A stretch of DNA of 44,217 bases from a virus: positions 1 to 44,217 of the IMG/VR virus record IMGVR_UViG_3300032205_000001. The stretch is one strand, 5' to 3'. A program made the translations under genes and the position numbers. Of the stretch, positions 14,390 to 22,506 are shown in pieces. Numbering within the stretch: position 1 is the first letter of the stretch; each line of letters starts with the position of its first letter. A model generated the notes under the pieces. The model ran no database searches, had not been told where the DNA came from, and saw only the letters and a list, made by a program, of their open reading frames with translations.

Positions 14390-14859
14390 CGAAATTCCTC
14401 CCTCGGCTTAGACGGTTTCCGGTCCGCCCACTCTTGGTCGTCCCAGTCGGGTAGATTGATTTCTAGCGATGGGTCTCTCTCCCATTCGGAATCGTATCGG
14501 CGCCAGTACTCGATCACTCGCCAGTCGATGCAGTTCATCGTGGAACCTGCATGATCGGTCTCAACGTGGCTGGGCGGATCTCCGTAGTGCAGGTGACCTT
14601 CACGAATCGAGTGCGCAAGGGTCATGGGCTCGTTGCCCATCAGCTGAGCCCGCACCATGTCCATCGAATCGAGCGTGAAAGAAACCAACCAGGTCTGGTC
14701 GCATCCCTGGCAGCCGATTTCCACCAGTGCAACCTCATTTGCGTAGATGCTCGGGGCATTTTTAGGATGGAACTTGCCGTAGCGAGGGACGCCGTTGTCG
14801 TCGTACCAGGTCGGCTCCTCCGCAATCCGGCTGCGGATATCTGAATACTCTGGCGTCAT
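14386..14859 (-). CDS. Hypothetical protein with Cys pair, 157 aa
   Basis: The ATG at 14859 overlaps the stop of a 43-codon zinc-ribbon gene (ATGA), so I preferred it over an earlier in-frame start. CQGC lies in the middle (ALVEIGCQGCDQTW), followed by a His-rich stretch (HLHYGDPPSHVETDH) that could complete a metal site. The C-terminus is acidic and Trp-rich. The pattern looks like a family of predicted zinc-binding phage proteins. Confidence 0.7.
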   Translation of the reverse strand: MTPEYSDIRSRIAEEPTWYDDNGVPRYGKFHPKNAPSIYANEVALVEIGCQGCDQTWLVSFTLDSMDMVRAQLMGNEPMTLAHSIREGHLHYGDPPSHVETDHAGSTMNCIDWRVIEYWRRYDSEWERDPSLEINLPDWDDQEWADRKPSKPREEFR

Positions 14860-14987
14860 CTTCTCTGCTTTGGGCGCTCGCACGGACAGACCGGACCGAT
14901 GAAGCTACGCCGGCAGTACCGACACGGCTTCCAACTCGTGGCCCAGGCCATGAACTCTTCGTCGGAGATGATTTTCTTGTAGGCCAT
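14856..14987 (-). CDS. Mini zinc-ribbon protein, 43 aa
   Basis: A short ORF joined by TAATG to the gene before and by ATGA to the gene after, filling an otherwise empty 100 nt. It has CRYC and CPC motifs near the C-terminus and a basic tail KQRR. Too short for most gene finders but supported at both ends. Confidence 0.65.
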   Translation of the reverse strand: MAYKKIISDEEFMAWATSWKPCRYCRRSFIGPVCPCERPKQRR

Positions 14988-15178
14988 TACTCAGTGACCC
15001 TCCGTTGACAGTGCCTACACACAAGGCCGTTAATTGTACAGCTCAGGCATGTGAAGGCACCGCAGTACTCGCATTTGTGCGGCTCCCTGCCGCAAGCGGT
15101 GCATTCGTAGTGAGCCGGTATAGGATAACGGCGTTCCCCGTCCGGCTTCACCTTGCGCTTGAACCGCTGACGCTGCAT
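14987..15178 (-). CDS. Double zinc-finger protein, 63 aa
   Basis: CTAC, CEYC, CLSC and CRHC pairs fall within 45 residues, enough for two interleaved zinc sites (RING or B-box-like spacing). A basic N-terminus (QRQRFKRKVK) precedes them. TGATG overlap with the upstream gene. Confidence 0.7.
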   Translation of the reverse strand: MQRQRFKRKVKPDGERRYPIPAHYECTACGREPHKCEYCGAFTCLSCTINGLVCRHCQRRVTE

Positions 15179-15459
15179 CAGTACGAGTTGTAGAAGCGGA
15201 TGACTGTGACGTCGGGCGGAAGCTTCTTAATGTCGACCTCGAAGCCATCCCGCATATCGTCGCTGTACTTCTTGGTGCAGGGATGCTTCTCAATGGCGAC
15301 TTCGACACCACGGTCATCAGGCGGCCCGTTGCTGAAGAAATCCTCGACATCCTCGGGCGGATTGATGCCAGCAGCATGACAGGCGTCGTAGACGGCCTTC
15401 ATCTTCTTCCACTTGTCGTCGGGCGGCTTGAAGCCGAGGACGTGCGTACTCATGCTCAT
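15178..15459 (-). CDS. Conserved small phage protein ending FYNSY, 93 aa
   Basis: STHVLGFKPPDDKWKKM at the start, PPEDVEDFF in the middle and KLPPDVTVIRFYNSY at the end match a small acidic family I recall from many bacterial and phage genomes, of unknown role. The second Met (residue 3) is an alternative start. Confidence 0.75.
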   Translation of the reverse strand: MSMSTHVLGFKPPDDKWKKMKAVYDACHAAGINPPEDVEDFFSNGPPDDRGVEVAIEKHPCTKKYSDDMRDGFEVDIKKLPPDVTVIRFYNSY

Positions 15460-15468
15460 GATGTTCTC

Positions 15469-15813
15469 CTAGTGCCAGTGCAGGATGATCTTGGTATCTG
15501 GCGGCAGCGACCTGAGATAGGCAGCTGCGCCAGCTTGAGGCTTGAAACGTTCAAGAACGGCAGCGAGGCGCTCGGCAGTGACCCAGGTGTAGTCGCCGCC
15601 GTACGGATCCTTCTTTAGCTGCTTGCCGTCAGGCGTGAGGTTGGCAGCGAGAACATCCGAGCCCTCCGGGATTTTCTCTGGCTTCAGCTCGTCGATAGCT
15701 TCCCAGCACAGGCTTTGGCGCCCGAGTGCGAGCTGCGTCTTGCACATGGCGTCCCACTTGCCATCTCGAACGTGGAAGTGGGAAACCGGCAGAAGCGTCA
15801 GATCGACGCCCAT
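15469..15813 (-). CDS. Conserved hypothetical protein, 114 aa
   Basis: ATG at 15813 in a TAATG overlap; the longer frame is antisense-like low-complexity sequence. MGVDLTLLPVSHFHVRDG is typical of a small phage family that begins MGVDLTLLP. The C-terminus has WVTAERLAAVLERF and ends in HWH. Function unknown. Confidence 0.75.
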   Translation of the reverse strand: MGVDLTLLPVSHFHVRDGKWDAMCKTQLALGRQSLCWEAIDELKPEKIPEGSDVLAANLTPDGKQLKKDPYGGDYTWVTAERLAAVLERFKPQAGAAAYLRSLPPDTKIILHWH

Positions 15814-16151
15814 TAGCGCCTCCGATCCTGGAGCTGCGCGAGCGCCTTGGTTGCGACGGTCTTTGCCTTGTTGATGGCCGTCTGGATGTCGTCGTCCTTG
15901 GTCGCCGTGGAATCGGCGTGGTACTCGACCATCACGTAGCCGTGCATGACCTGGTTGTCGACCTGAGCGCGCCAGCCGATCATGACGGGCATGTGGGGCT
16001 CCTGGTAGCCGCCGCACCAGCGGTCCACGCGGGCCAGCTCGGTGTTCATGCCGTCGAGCTTGACGTAGTTGGACGGGTGGCTGTTGTCCGTCTGCCAGTC
16101 CGTGACCATCCCCTTGAGCCGTGCCTGAATGCTCGCAATCGTTTCCGCCAT
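15813..16151 (-). CDS. Hypothetical protein, 112 aa
   Basis: The ATG is exactly 7 nt after TGTAG of an exact consensus promoter with no Shine-Dalgarno sequence, so it heads a new leaderless unit. Helical ends flank an aromatic, Met-rich core (HMPVMIGWRAQVDNQVMHGY). No family recognised. Confidence 0.7.
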   Translation of the reverse strand: MAETIASIQARLKGMVTDWQTDNSHPSNYVKLDGMNTELARVDRWCGGYQEPHMPVMIGWRAQVDNQVMHGYVMVEYHADSTATKDDDIQTAINKAKTVATKALAQLQDRRR

Positions 16152-16184
16152 GCCCTAACTACAACCCAGCTCTATCCCTTTTTC
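16152..16184 (-). promoter_or_regulatory. Leaderless-type promoter of 15813-16151
   Basis: GAAA within TGTGAAAAAGGG (GAAA at 16184-16181), 17 nt, TGTAG (16163-16159), 7 nt, ATG. Exact match, filling the gap between two genes. Confidence 0.88.
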
Positions 16185-16965
16185 ACAGCGTCCTGGTGTC
16201 AATGAACCAAGTGATGAGAAACGACAGCGTTTTCTCGTAGTCGGTCCTGACGGGATTCCACTTGCGATGGGTGTGCGGGTGGCAGTGGATGCGGCCAATG
16301 ATCATTGGGTCGCCGCGACGAGCCTTACGACGACCTGGAACGCAACCCATATCGTCGAAGATCAGGCTGTCCATCGCCTGCTTGGTCGCCATCATGATCT
16401 CAGGCTTGACCATCTTGAACGGGAACTCGACGATGTCGTGCTTCGTGGTCCACGCCTGCTGCAGGTAGTGCTGCTGGCCCTGCTTGTCGACAGCGCCAGT
16501 GATCTTCCTCTGCTCGTAGTCGGCCGTGGCATTGACGAACTGCCCCTCGCCCTGAGGCGGACATTCGCTGGCCTGGTCGCTGGGGATCACAGTGCCGTGA
16601 ATGGCGTCCTGAGAAACCCAGTTACGGTCAGGACGGCCCTTATCTGTGCGGATGGCGAAGATGTCGATGTCGTCGAAGTTTGGGATGATCGTGTACCCCA
16701 ATTCTAGAGCGCACTTGAGCTTCTCGTAGAACTGGTACTGCTCGACGCAGCGGTTGACGATCTTGGAGAACGCAGAAGACTTCCACTTGTTCTTCTTGGC
16801 GGTCTCCAGGTTGTCCCAAGCCTCTTTGCGCTCGGCAGAGATGACTTCGAGCTTCTTGTCGACCCAGCTGACGAGCTGAGCCTGAGCGACCTGCATCTGC
16901 TGCGGATTGCTCGCAACAGCAATCAGGTGCTTTTCGGGTTCGCCAGGTTGTGCGTCATCGGTCAT
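16183..16965 (-). CDS. Hypothetical protein, 260 aa
   Basis: A helical, Lys/Gln-rich N-terminal half (WVDKKLEVISAERKEAW) looks like a long helical hairpin. The C-terminal half is mixed, with IHCHPHTHRKW near the end, a His cluster that might bind metal. It ends in ITWFIDTRTL. One of the larger unassigned genes here. Confidence 0.75.
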   Translation of the reverse strand: MTDDAQPGEPEKHLIAVASNPQQMQVAQAQLVSWVDKKLEVISAERKEAWDNLETAKKNKWKSSAFSKIVNRCVEQYQFYEKLKCALELGYTIIPNFDDIDIFAIRTDKGRPDRNWVSQDAIHGTVIPSDQASECPPQGEGQFVNATADYEQRKITGAVDKQGQQHYLQQAWTTKHDIVEFPFKMVKPEIMMATKQAMDSLIFDDMGCVPGRRKARRGDPMIIGRIHCHPHTHRKWNPVRTDYEKTLSFLITWFIDTRTL

Positions 16966-17497
16966 GGTGCGTCCAATCGCTGACGATACTGTCGAATTTG
17001 ACCGTAATTGTCTTGCCGTTTTTGGTGTTCTTCATCAGGTAGAACACCGGACGCGCACCGTTCGGAACGGATTTCCAGCCGACACAGGCGTACTGCACAC
17101 GCCGGCTTCCTCGACGAGCCCAGACGCCGTCCTTGGTGGCCAGCTCTTGGGTGTACGCCTCAGCGCGGTCTTTGGGCTTTGGGCCATTGATCACGACCTT
17201 GCCGGAGCCTTTGATCACCTGCGTATAGCCGTTCTTCGAGTGACCGTTCTTTGGCGACCCGTGAACTTCGAGCGGCTTGGGTGGTTCGATGGACGGCATG
17301 GTGGCCTTGGCTTCGTTGCCGTCCCACGAGAGTCGGCCGACAGCAATCGCCTTCGGCATGTCGGAGATGATCTCAGCGGCGTATTTCCACGCCAGCGCTG
17401 TGACCTCAACCCGGAAGGCGATTGATAACTGTTCCATGCTCACCACGTACTTGTCGATGAGCCTGTTCGCCTCGTCCATCATCCTCTTGGTCGACAT
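16955..17497 (-). CDS. Hypothetical protein, 180 aa
   Basis: The N-terminal 50 residues are helical (MSTKRMMDEANRLIDKYVV). A Pro/Lys/Gly linker (EVHGSPKNGHSKNGYTQV) follows, then a C-terminal beta domain. Overlaps the next gene by 11 nt. No motif recognised. Confidence 0.7.
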   Translation of the reverse strand: MSTKRMMDEANRLIDKYVVSMEQLSIAFRVEVTALAWKYAAEIISDMPKAIAVGRLSWDGNEAKATMPSIEPPKPLEVHGSPKNGHSKNGYTQVIKGSGKVVINGPKPKDRAEAYTQELATKDGVWARRGSRRVQYACVGWKSVPNGARPVFYLMKNTKNGKTITVKFDSIVSDWTHHDR

Positions 17498-17502
17498 GTC
17501 GG

Positions 17503-17820
17503 CTACTCCTGGATCCAGGCCTTGTCTTTTTTTGCTTGCTCCGTGATCTCTTTGACGAGGTCACGAAGCAGCTTCGCAGTGGAGTCTTGGTCTTTGACGT
17601 ACGCTTCGCCGGCTCGCTTCTTCAGCTCGGCCATGACCCATTTGAAGCCAAGGTCGAAGCCTTCCTTGCGGCCCTTGTCCCATTCGCGAGACAGACAGGC
17701 GTCGCAGCGAAGCTTGCGTTCGTGCTCGCACGGATCGAACTGTTCGTCTAGTTCTTCCAGCTCTTCGGAGCTGAAAAGCGGCTGCAAATCGGCGATGTGG
17801 TCTTCTTTACGCTTCGGCAA
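17503..17820 (-). CDS. Cys-containing helical protein, 105 aa, TTG start
   Basis: The start is TTG at 17820 with a strong AGGAG 7 nt upstream, inside the 3' end of the previous gene. CEHERKLRCDAC gives a possible zinc site. Helices rich in Lys and Glu follow (LLRDLVKEITEQAKKDK). Unlike the promoter-proximal genes, this one uses a canonical ribosome-binding site. Confidence 0.65.
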   Translation of the reverse strand: MPKRKEDHIADLQPLFSSEELEELDEQFDPCEHERKLRCDACLSREWDKGRKEGFDLGFKWVMAELKKRAGEAYVKDQDSTAKLLRDLVKEITEQAKKDKAWIQE

Positions 17821-18223
17821 TTTGCCGCTCCTGAGCGACGATGATGCACGGATCGTCGAGCTGGTGACCAGGCTTGCGCAGCTCGATCTGCCAATCCCTG
17901 GGAATTGGAATGGTGTCGGTTGGTTCGCCTGTGAAGCCGAAGAGGCCGGCGATCAGTAGAACCGACTGAGGCGAGGGGTAGTCCTTGGGCGTGCTGATGG
18001 ACAGGTGCCGGTAGTAGATCGACTTGCTCGGTCCCAGCGTATAGCTGAACACACAGCGGTATCCATCAGGGATGACCAGCTGCAGGTTCGCGTTGTTGCC
18101 AGGAATGCGGTCCATCCAACCATCGGACTTGTCCGTTGGGTCGAACCGATTGTCTTCAGCGTAATCCAGGATGGCGCCGATGCGCTCCTTGACCACCTCG
18201 TCGATGATGAGGAAGCGCTTCAC
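17807..18223 (-). CDS. Hypothetical protein, 138 aa, GTG start
   Basis: GTG at 18223 overlaps the upstream TGA (GTGA), preferred over a longer frame. The N-terminus VKRFLIIDEVVKERIGAI is followed by an aromatic beta-rich core and a PIPRDWQIELRKPG block. The spacing suggests a single compact domain; function unknown. Confidence 0.7.
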   Translation of the reverse strand: MKRFLIIDEVVKERIGAILDYAEDNRFDPTDKSDGWMDRIPGNNANLQLVIPDGYRCVFSYTLGPSKSIYYRHLSISTPKDYPSPQSVLLIAGLFGFTGEPTDTIPIPRDWQIELRKPGHQLDDPCIIVAQERQIAEA

Positions 18224-18417
18224 TTGGTGATGTTGAGCAGGCGGCAGCGACCAGCGATGACAGCTGACCGAGCCTCCTTGTTGGTGAGCGCAAAGAAGGC
18301 GAAGCGAGGCCACGAGCGAAACTGCACCATCTTCGATGGTGAGACGCCTGGCGGCTTCGAGACGTCCGTGGCGTAGTGCAGGACGTACTTGGTCTTTGGG
18401 TCAAGCTCGTCGGTCAT
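18220..18417 (-). CDS. Hypothetical protein, 65 aa
   Basis: ATGA overlap at the start and GTGA at the end. KTKYVLHYATDVSKPPG looks beta-rich, and FFALTNKEARSAVIAGRCRLL looks helical. Unknown function. Confidence 0.65.
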   Translation of the reverse strand: MTDELDPKTKYVLHYATDVSKPPGVSPSKMVQFRSWPRFAFFALTNKEARSAVIAGRCRLLNITK

Positions 18418-18623
18418 GGCTTGGTCTTCTCTAGTCCTCTACAAATGGCCCGCTTGATTCTTTCATCGGCAAGCGATTCAGCGTGCGCTCTCAGCTCGCT
18501 CTCGGTCACCGGAACGCCGTAAAGACGCATAGTTCCGCCGGCTTCCTCGACGAGGATGCACAACGCTTTAATGGGGTCCGTCTTGATGAGGACGTCCATC
18601 TCCTCGTCAGACAGCTTTGCCAC
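18414..18623 (-). CDS. Hypothetical helical protein, 69 aa
   Basis: GTG start at 18623, overlapping the previous gene by 17 nt. Acidic N-terminal helix (AKLSDEEMDVLIK), then alternating helices with one internal Cys. Nothing diagnostic. Confidence 0.65.
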   Translation of the reverse strand: MAKLSDEEMDVLIKTDPIKALCILVEEAGGTMRLYGVPVTESELRAHAESLADERIKRAICRGLEKTKP

Positions 18624-18981
18624 GCTTCTTCGCTACGGCCTTGGGAAGTGTCGGCTTCTCAGGCTTCTTTTTCTCGGAGGTTTGGCCACGAGCAAGTTTG
18701 ACGGCGTCCTTGTGGCCGGACTTGGCGTCGCGTTCTGACGTGTAACGCTTGCACCACTCGTCGTATGGGCCGCCGAAGATCATCGTCTCCCAGAGCACAG
18801 GCTTGCCCTTGCCTGTGAAGTTGTGGTCGATTCCGAGGAAGACGGTGGAGACGCGGACCTTCCGGCCGATCTGTGTTTCAGCAACGCTTCGGTCGGTATT
18901 TTCGAACCACGCTGCAAACTGGAAGATGTCCACGACCTTCTGCGGTCGTCCCCACTTGTTGAGAATGTAGTTTCGGCTCAT
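18607..18981 (-). CDS. Conserved hypothetical protein with IFGGPYDEW motif, 124 aa
   Basis: VSTVFLGIDHNFTGKGKPVLWETMIFGGPYDEW (about 44-76, one continuous block) is a conserved core I have met in many phage and bacterial ORFs of about 100-130 residues, never with a function. A Lys-rich C-terminal tail (EKKKPEKP... KKRGKAV) suggests nucleic-acid contact. Confidence 0.75.
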   Translation of the reverse strand: MSRNYILNKWGRPQKVVDIFQFAAWFENTDRSVAETQIGRKVRVSTVFLGIDHNFTGKGKPVLWETMIFGGPYDEWCKRYTSERDAKSGHKDAVKLARGQTSEKKKPEKPTLPKAVAKKRGKAV

Positions 18982-19241
18982 GGATACACCGTGAATCTGA
19001 TCATGCAGGTTTGCTTGTTCAGGTAATTGGCCATGCGGTACAGAAAGAGAGGATCTCCGAGCGGCGTAAACCTGGGGTATGCCTCGCCCGGATGTGTGTC
19101 CCAGACCATTTCATGCAGGCCACCGCTGTCGACGTGCCGCTTGAGGTCTTTCACCATCCCAGAGTCGCCCACGACTGTGCCGTCCTCGAACAACGTAACG
19201 AGCAGCTTAAGCTCTGGATTTCGGCACTCCATGCGGTTCAT
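18978..19241 (-). CDS. Hypothetical protein, 87 aa
   Basis: ATGA overlaps at both ends. MNRMECRNPELKLLVTLFEDGTVVGD suggests beta strands. His-rich middle (KRHVDSGGLHEMVWDTHPG) and an aromatic C-terminus. No family recognised. Confidence 0.7.
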   Translation of the reverse strand: MNRMECRNPELKLLVTLFEDGTVVGDSGMVKDLKRHVDSGGLHEMVWDTHPGEAYPRFTPLGDPLFLYRMANYLNKQTCMIRFTVYP

Positions 19242-19435
19242 GGATCCTCGTAGACGATGTGTTTCTCTAACTTTCGGTTCATTTCTTCGACGACAGCATC
19301 CGGATCTTTACCGTTTAGCTCGATACGAGCCCTACATTGGTCGCATGGGCCAAGAAAGCGAATGCAGTCCTCATGGTCGTCGAGCTTCCAGCCGCGCGCG
19401 ATCCAACGAAGCCGAAGCCAGCGGAAGACCGTCAT
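19238..19435 (-). CDS. Small Cys-pair protein, 65 aa
   Basis: CIRFLGPCDQC in the centre may bind zinc. Basic N-terminus (FRWLRLRWIARGWK), acidic C-terminus. ATGA overlaps with both neighbours. Confidence 0.65.
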   Translation of the reverse strand: MTVFRWLRLRWIARGWKLDDHEDCIRFLGPCDQCRARIELNGKDPDAVVEEMNRKLEKHIVYEDP

Positions 19436-19776
19436 GGAAAGTTGCCCTCGATGCGCGTTAGATCTCCCGCAACCACACGTTCGCCGATGCAGTTATCGCA
19501 GACCGGATCTGCAGCGGCCTTTGGTGGGTTTTGGACCCAGCGCCACAACGTGCAGTCGTCGTTAGATCCGTAGTGGGCATTGGCCATCCATTCGCCAACC
19601 GTGGAAATGACGCCTTTCTCGGCAAGGCGCAACCGAGTCTCCTCAGTAACCTGCCAGACGTTCGTGGCGCAGCTATCTCCAAGCGTTTCATCGCCATCCA
19701 TGACGCTGCGATGCTTGTTGTTGCACCACTGGCACACGACGGGCCGTTCGAAGCGGCTGTTGTCCTCGGCGATCAC
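19432..19776 (-). CDS. Zinc-binding protein, 114 aa
   Basis: CQWC near the N-terminus and CDNC near the C-terminus bracket a helical segment (VTEETRLRLAEKGV) and a Trp-rich stretch, which would give a split zinc site. Overlaps both neighbours by 4 nt. Confidence 0.7.
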   Translation of the reverse strand: MIAEDNSRFERPVVCQWCNNKHRSVMDGDETLGDSCATNVWQVTEETRLRLAEKGVISTVGEWMANAHYGSNDDCTLWRWVQNPPKAAADPVCDNCIGERVVAGDLTRIEGNFP

Positions 19777-20147
19777 TTGAACTCCTGAAGCAGCTCTTCG
19801 ATCTCTTCGATTTCATCAACAGCCGAAGTCCAACGTTTGCCGTAGACCGGAACTTTGTCGATGATCGCTTGCTGTTCTTCGGCCTTTTTCTGCAAATAGG
19901 AGCGCACAAGCTTGAAGCCTGCCTTTGTCAGCTGCTTGTGCTTCTTCCTTTTGACCCAGATGACATAGAGGCCGCACGTCTGGCACCGAATCTGCCGGTG
20001 CGTCTTGCTCTTTTCCTCGGCAAAAGCATGCCACTGAAGGTAGCCCTCTGGCTCCTTCGAGTGTTTGCTGCGCGCTGGACAAGTATCCTTGTCGTACAGC
20101 GACTCCTTGAGCTTCTTCCGCATCCGTGAACCAGATGCGTGCAACAT
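19773..20147 (-). CDS. Phage zinc-ribbon/coiled-coil protein, 124 aa
   Basis: CPARSKHSKEPEGYLQWHAFAEEKSKTHRQIRC-type block, then CGLYVIWV. This recalls a conserved small phage protein with a Cys/His metal site (EGYxxWxxWAxxKSKTHxQxxC). The C-terminal helix is Lys/Glu-rich. An alternative start lies 8 codons in. Confidence 0.7.
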   Translation of the reverse strand: MLHASGSRMRKKLKESLYDKDTCPARSKHSKEPEGYLQWHAFAEEKSKTHRQIRCQTCGLYVIWVKRKKHKQLTKAGFKLVRSYLQKKAEEQQAIIDKVPVYGKRWTSAVDEIEEIEELLQEFK

Positions 20148-20161
20148 TCTCGGCTAATTGT

Positions 20162-20665
20162 CTAGGTCTGCTTGATGGACACAGCCGGAGGAGCCGGCTC
20201 CCAGAACTTTAGGCAGTCTTTAAGCGGCAGATACTGCATGGCAATTCCGCGCTCCTTGGCTATCGCCTCGACGTCGACGCTGGTTCCACCGATGTACTCG
20301 GTGCCGTAGACCACCCGGCAGATGCCGACCTGCGCCACCCTCTTGAGGCAGTTGTAACAGGTGCTGGCCGTCGTGTAGAGCGTGCCTCCCAGGAGTGGAA
20401 CGCCGTGCTTTGCAGCTGTGACGATGGCGTTTTCTTCGGAGTGGATAGTACGGACGCAGCTCTGCCGGCCGTTGATCTCCATCATCTCGTGGCCAACCTC
20501 GTCGCAGCTTGGCCAGCCGCTGGGAGCACCACCGTAGCCAGTGGAGAGAATTCTCTTGTCGGCTGATACGACGATGGCGCCAATGCGAGCACGGTCGCAG
20601 GACATCCGCAGCGAAACGGCATCCGCAATGATCATGAAGTAGCTATCCCAGTCAGGTCTCGTCAT
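20162..20665 (-). CDS. dCMP deaminase (deoxycytidylate deaminase)
   Basis: Converts dCMP to dUMP, the substrate of thymidylate synthase. The zinc-dependent deaminase motifs are present: HSEENAI (75-81) with His and catalytic Glu, and TCYNC (102-106) with the two Cys ligands. STGYGGAPSGWPSC (41-54) matches the dCMP-specific loop. The third ligand context has Thr-Cys instead of the usual Pro-Cys, a mild oddity. Full length at 167 residues. Such genes raise dTTP supply during phage replication. Confidence 0.88.
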   Translation of the reverse strand: MTRPDWDSYFMIIADAVSLRMSCDRARIGAIVVSADKRILSTGYGGAPSGWPSCDEVGHEMMEINGRQSCVRTIHSEENAIVTAAKHGVPLLGGTLYTTASTCYNCLKRVAQVGICRVVYGTEYIGGTSVDVEAIAKERGIAMQYLPLKDCLKFWEPAPPAVSIKQT

Positions 20666-20906
20666 CGATGATGTCCTTGATCGTTACCGTGCCGTAGTAG
20701 TCGGTTCTCAGAACTGCCTCTGCATAGCGCGTAGTAAGACCAGGCCGGTTCTTGATAGCCTCGTCGATGGCTCGCTTCAACTCAGCGTCGTGGCAGTCGT
20801 AGCACTCCAGGACGCGACCTATGACCTTGTTCTCAGGATAGAGAACCTGATCGTAGATGACAAAATTAGGCCCTTTGCACTTCGGGCATTCCGTCGGGTC
20901 GGCCAT
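20652..20906 (-). CDS. Zinc-ribbon protein, 84 aa
   Basis: CPKC (7-10) and CYDC (35-38) with beta strands between them make a typical zinc ribbon. The C-terminus is helical then strand-rich. Overlaps the dCMP deaminase start by 14 nt, so it is translated just upstream of it. Confidence 0.7.
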   Translation of the reverse strand: MADPTECPKCKGPNFVIYDQVLYPENKVIGRVLECYDCHDAELKRAIDEAIKNRPGLTTRYAEAVLRTDYYGTVTIKDIIDDET

Positions 20907-21218
20907 TTAGTCTACGAAGGTAACACGGTCAGGCTGCTGATCGATCATTGTCAGCACGCGCATGATGATGCCTTCGCGTAGTCCCCGGTTTCCACAGTTG
21001 TGGTTGGAACCCCAGATGTCCTCGCCCAGCTCGACGCCAATGGTGATCTTGTAGACGTCGTGCTGTTCGGGCGGTGCTGTGTCCTTGCCGGTTCCGACTT
21101 GAGCATGGAGGTAGTCTTCAAGAAGGTCGATGACCTTCTCATGCTTGGCGTTGGTCTTGATCTGGACCTTGTCCGCCTTCATGTCGAATTCCATCTCGAT
21201 CACGATGTCTGGCTTCAC
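20907..21218 (-). CDS. Hypothetical protein, 103 aa, GTG start
   Basis: GTG at 21218 is in a GTGA overlap with the MazG-like gene. VKPDIVIEMEFDMKADKVQIKTN gives several strands, a helix follows (EKVIDLLEDYLHAQV), then strands again. No known domain. Confidence 0.7.
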   Translation of the reverse strand: MKPDIVIEMEFDMKADKVQIKTNAKHEKVIDLLEDYLHAQVGTGKDTAPPEQHDVYKITIGVELGEDIWGSNHNCGNRGLREGIIMRVLTMIDQQPDRVTFVD

Positions 21219-21547
21219 GGGATAGCGGTCGCCTTGTAGTTGTTCGAGTCGATGGCGATGTGGTGCAGGTACTGACCAATCCGCTCCCACTTGCGGTTCC
21301 TACCGAAATTGATCTCGGTTTGACTGATGACGCCAAGCTGGACCATCATTTCGGATACGGCGATGAGCTGGCCGATTTCCTTGGCGATCTCAACACGGTT
21401 CAGCTCTGCGTATTGGATCAGTGGATGCTTGGAGTCGATGCCGTGCCGCATCGCCTTCATGATGATTTGCACGATTTCCCCGGACTCCTCTGCGGCACAG
21501 CAAAGGATTTCGTGCTCGTGGGGAGCGAGTTTCGCGAATTGGGACAT
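21215..21547 (-). CDS. MazG-like nucleotide pyrophosphohydrolase, 110 aa
   Basis: AAEESGEIVQIIMKAMRHG (18-36) carries the EExxE half of the metal-binding motif of the all-alpha NTP-PPase superfamily, followed by EIAKEIGQLIAV (54-65). The second half normally reads ExxD (ELGDLLAV); here the Asp is Gln 60, so catalysis may be altered or lost. Family members hydrolyse NTPs or dNTPs to monophosphates. Confidence 0.7.
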   Translation of the reverse strand: MSQFAKLAPHEHEILCCAAEESGEIVQIIMKAMRHGIDSKHPLIQYAELNRVEIAKEIGQLIAVSEMMVQLGVISQTEINFGRNRKWERIGQYLHHIAIDSNNYKATAIP

Positions 21548-21783
21548 TACTCAGTCTCACCGCGAAACTCGCCAAAAACGCTCGCCTGTCGATCGGGAAG
21601 CTCTTCGAGCGTCTTAATCATGGTGGCCGCATCCCATTTGCTGAATGGGTTTGGCCATTGGCCGTGCCGGTTGATGGGCTTCCCCTTCTGCTGGCACAGC
21701 TTGAAGATGATGTCCTTCTGCTCCTCAGTCGCAGCTTCGTTCATGAATTCGAAGCCCTTGACCGGAAAGTCCTCGTGTTCCAT
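21547..21783 (-). CDS. Hypothetical protein, 78 aa
   Basis: Helical, with EEQKDIIFKLCQQKGKPINRHGQW resembling a short RNA- or DNA-binding helix pair. Shares its last base with the start of the MazG-like gene. A 44 nt gap upstream contains TTGACA-N17-TACCCA, a weak sigma-70-like possibility. Confidence 0.65.
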   Translation of the reverse strand: MEHEDFPVKGFEFMNEAATEEQKDIIFKLCQQKGKPINRHGQWPNPFSKWDAATMIKTLEELPDRQASVFGEFRGETE

Positions 21784-21827
21784 ACCGCAAATGGGTACGA
21801 GGAGCAGGCGTAAATGTCAAACGCGGA

Positions 21828-22433
21828 CTACTTCGCGTCTGCCTGAGGAATGCTCTGCTGTACGGCCGGGAACTCCTTCTGGTAGTCCTCGATCGTAAGG
21901 AACCGAGCAACTTTCTTCCCGAGCCGTCCCTTGTGGACGAACTGCGCCCACGTCTTCTTGCCGATGAACTCCTTCGGGTCGCCGATGCTCAGGTTCTCGA
22001 CGAGGTACGAGAGCATCTCGGCGGCTTCGGAAGAGGCCTCGGGGTCCTCGGTGGTGACGAAGACGTACGGGTTACCCTTCCACTGGCAGGTGCCTTCCAG
22101 CCTCGTCTTGGTTTCGCTGCCCTTGCCCTGTCTCACCGACGTGAACTCGACCATGACCCATCCGCCATCTTCGATGACGTCGGCGATGTTCTGCCGGCCT
22201 TTGGTGAAGTTCCACAACTCCTTCTCGGTCGGTGGAACGACCGCAGCAGGAGGAGCCTTGACCTCAACGAGCTTCGGAGCAGGCGTGTTCTCCTTGAGTC
22301 CGGTCAGTACAGCCTCGACATCAACTGCGTTGATCCGGTGAGCAGCCGAGTGGGCGTGTCGCTCAGGAATGCCGAAGCGCTCGAAGGTCTTGAACAATTC
22401 GATTCTCAGATCCGTCATCTCTTGCGTAGCCAT
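21828..22433 (-). CDS. Hypothetical protein, 201 aa
   Basis: ATG at 22433 with GGAGG about 8 nt upstream, a canonical leadered start. The N-terminal helical domain (ELFKTFERFGIPERHAHSAAHRI) is linked by an Ala/Pro-rich segment to a C-terminal domain that includes MVEFTSVRQGKGSETKTR. No family recognised. Confidence 0.7.
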   Translation of the reverse strand: MATQEMTDLRIELFKTFERFGIPERHAHSAAHRINAVDVEAVLTGLKENTPAPKLVEVKAPPAAVVPPTEKELWNFTKGRQNIADVIEDGGWVMVEFTSVRQGKGSETKTRLEGTCQWKGNPYVFVTTEDPEASSEAAEMLSYLVENLSIGDPKEFIGKKTWAQFVHKGRLGKKVARFLTIEDYQKEFPAVQQSIPQADAK

Positions 22434-22506
22434 TTTAGTGGCCTCCTATGCCCCTTGTTGGGCGCATCGTTGATACGCTCCCCCTCTGACAAATGTCTAG
22501 ATCTGG

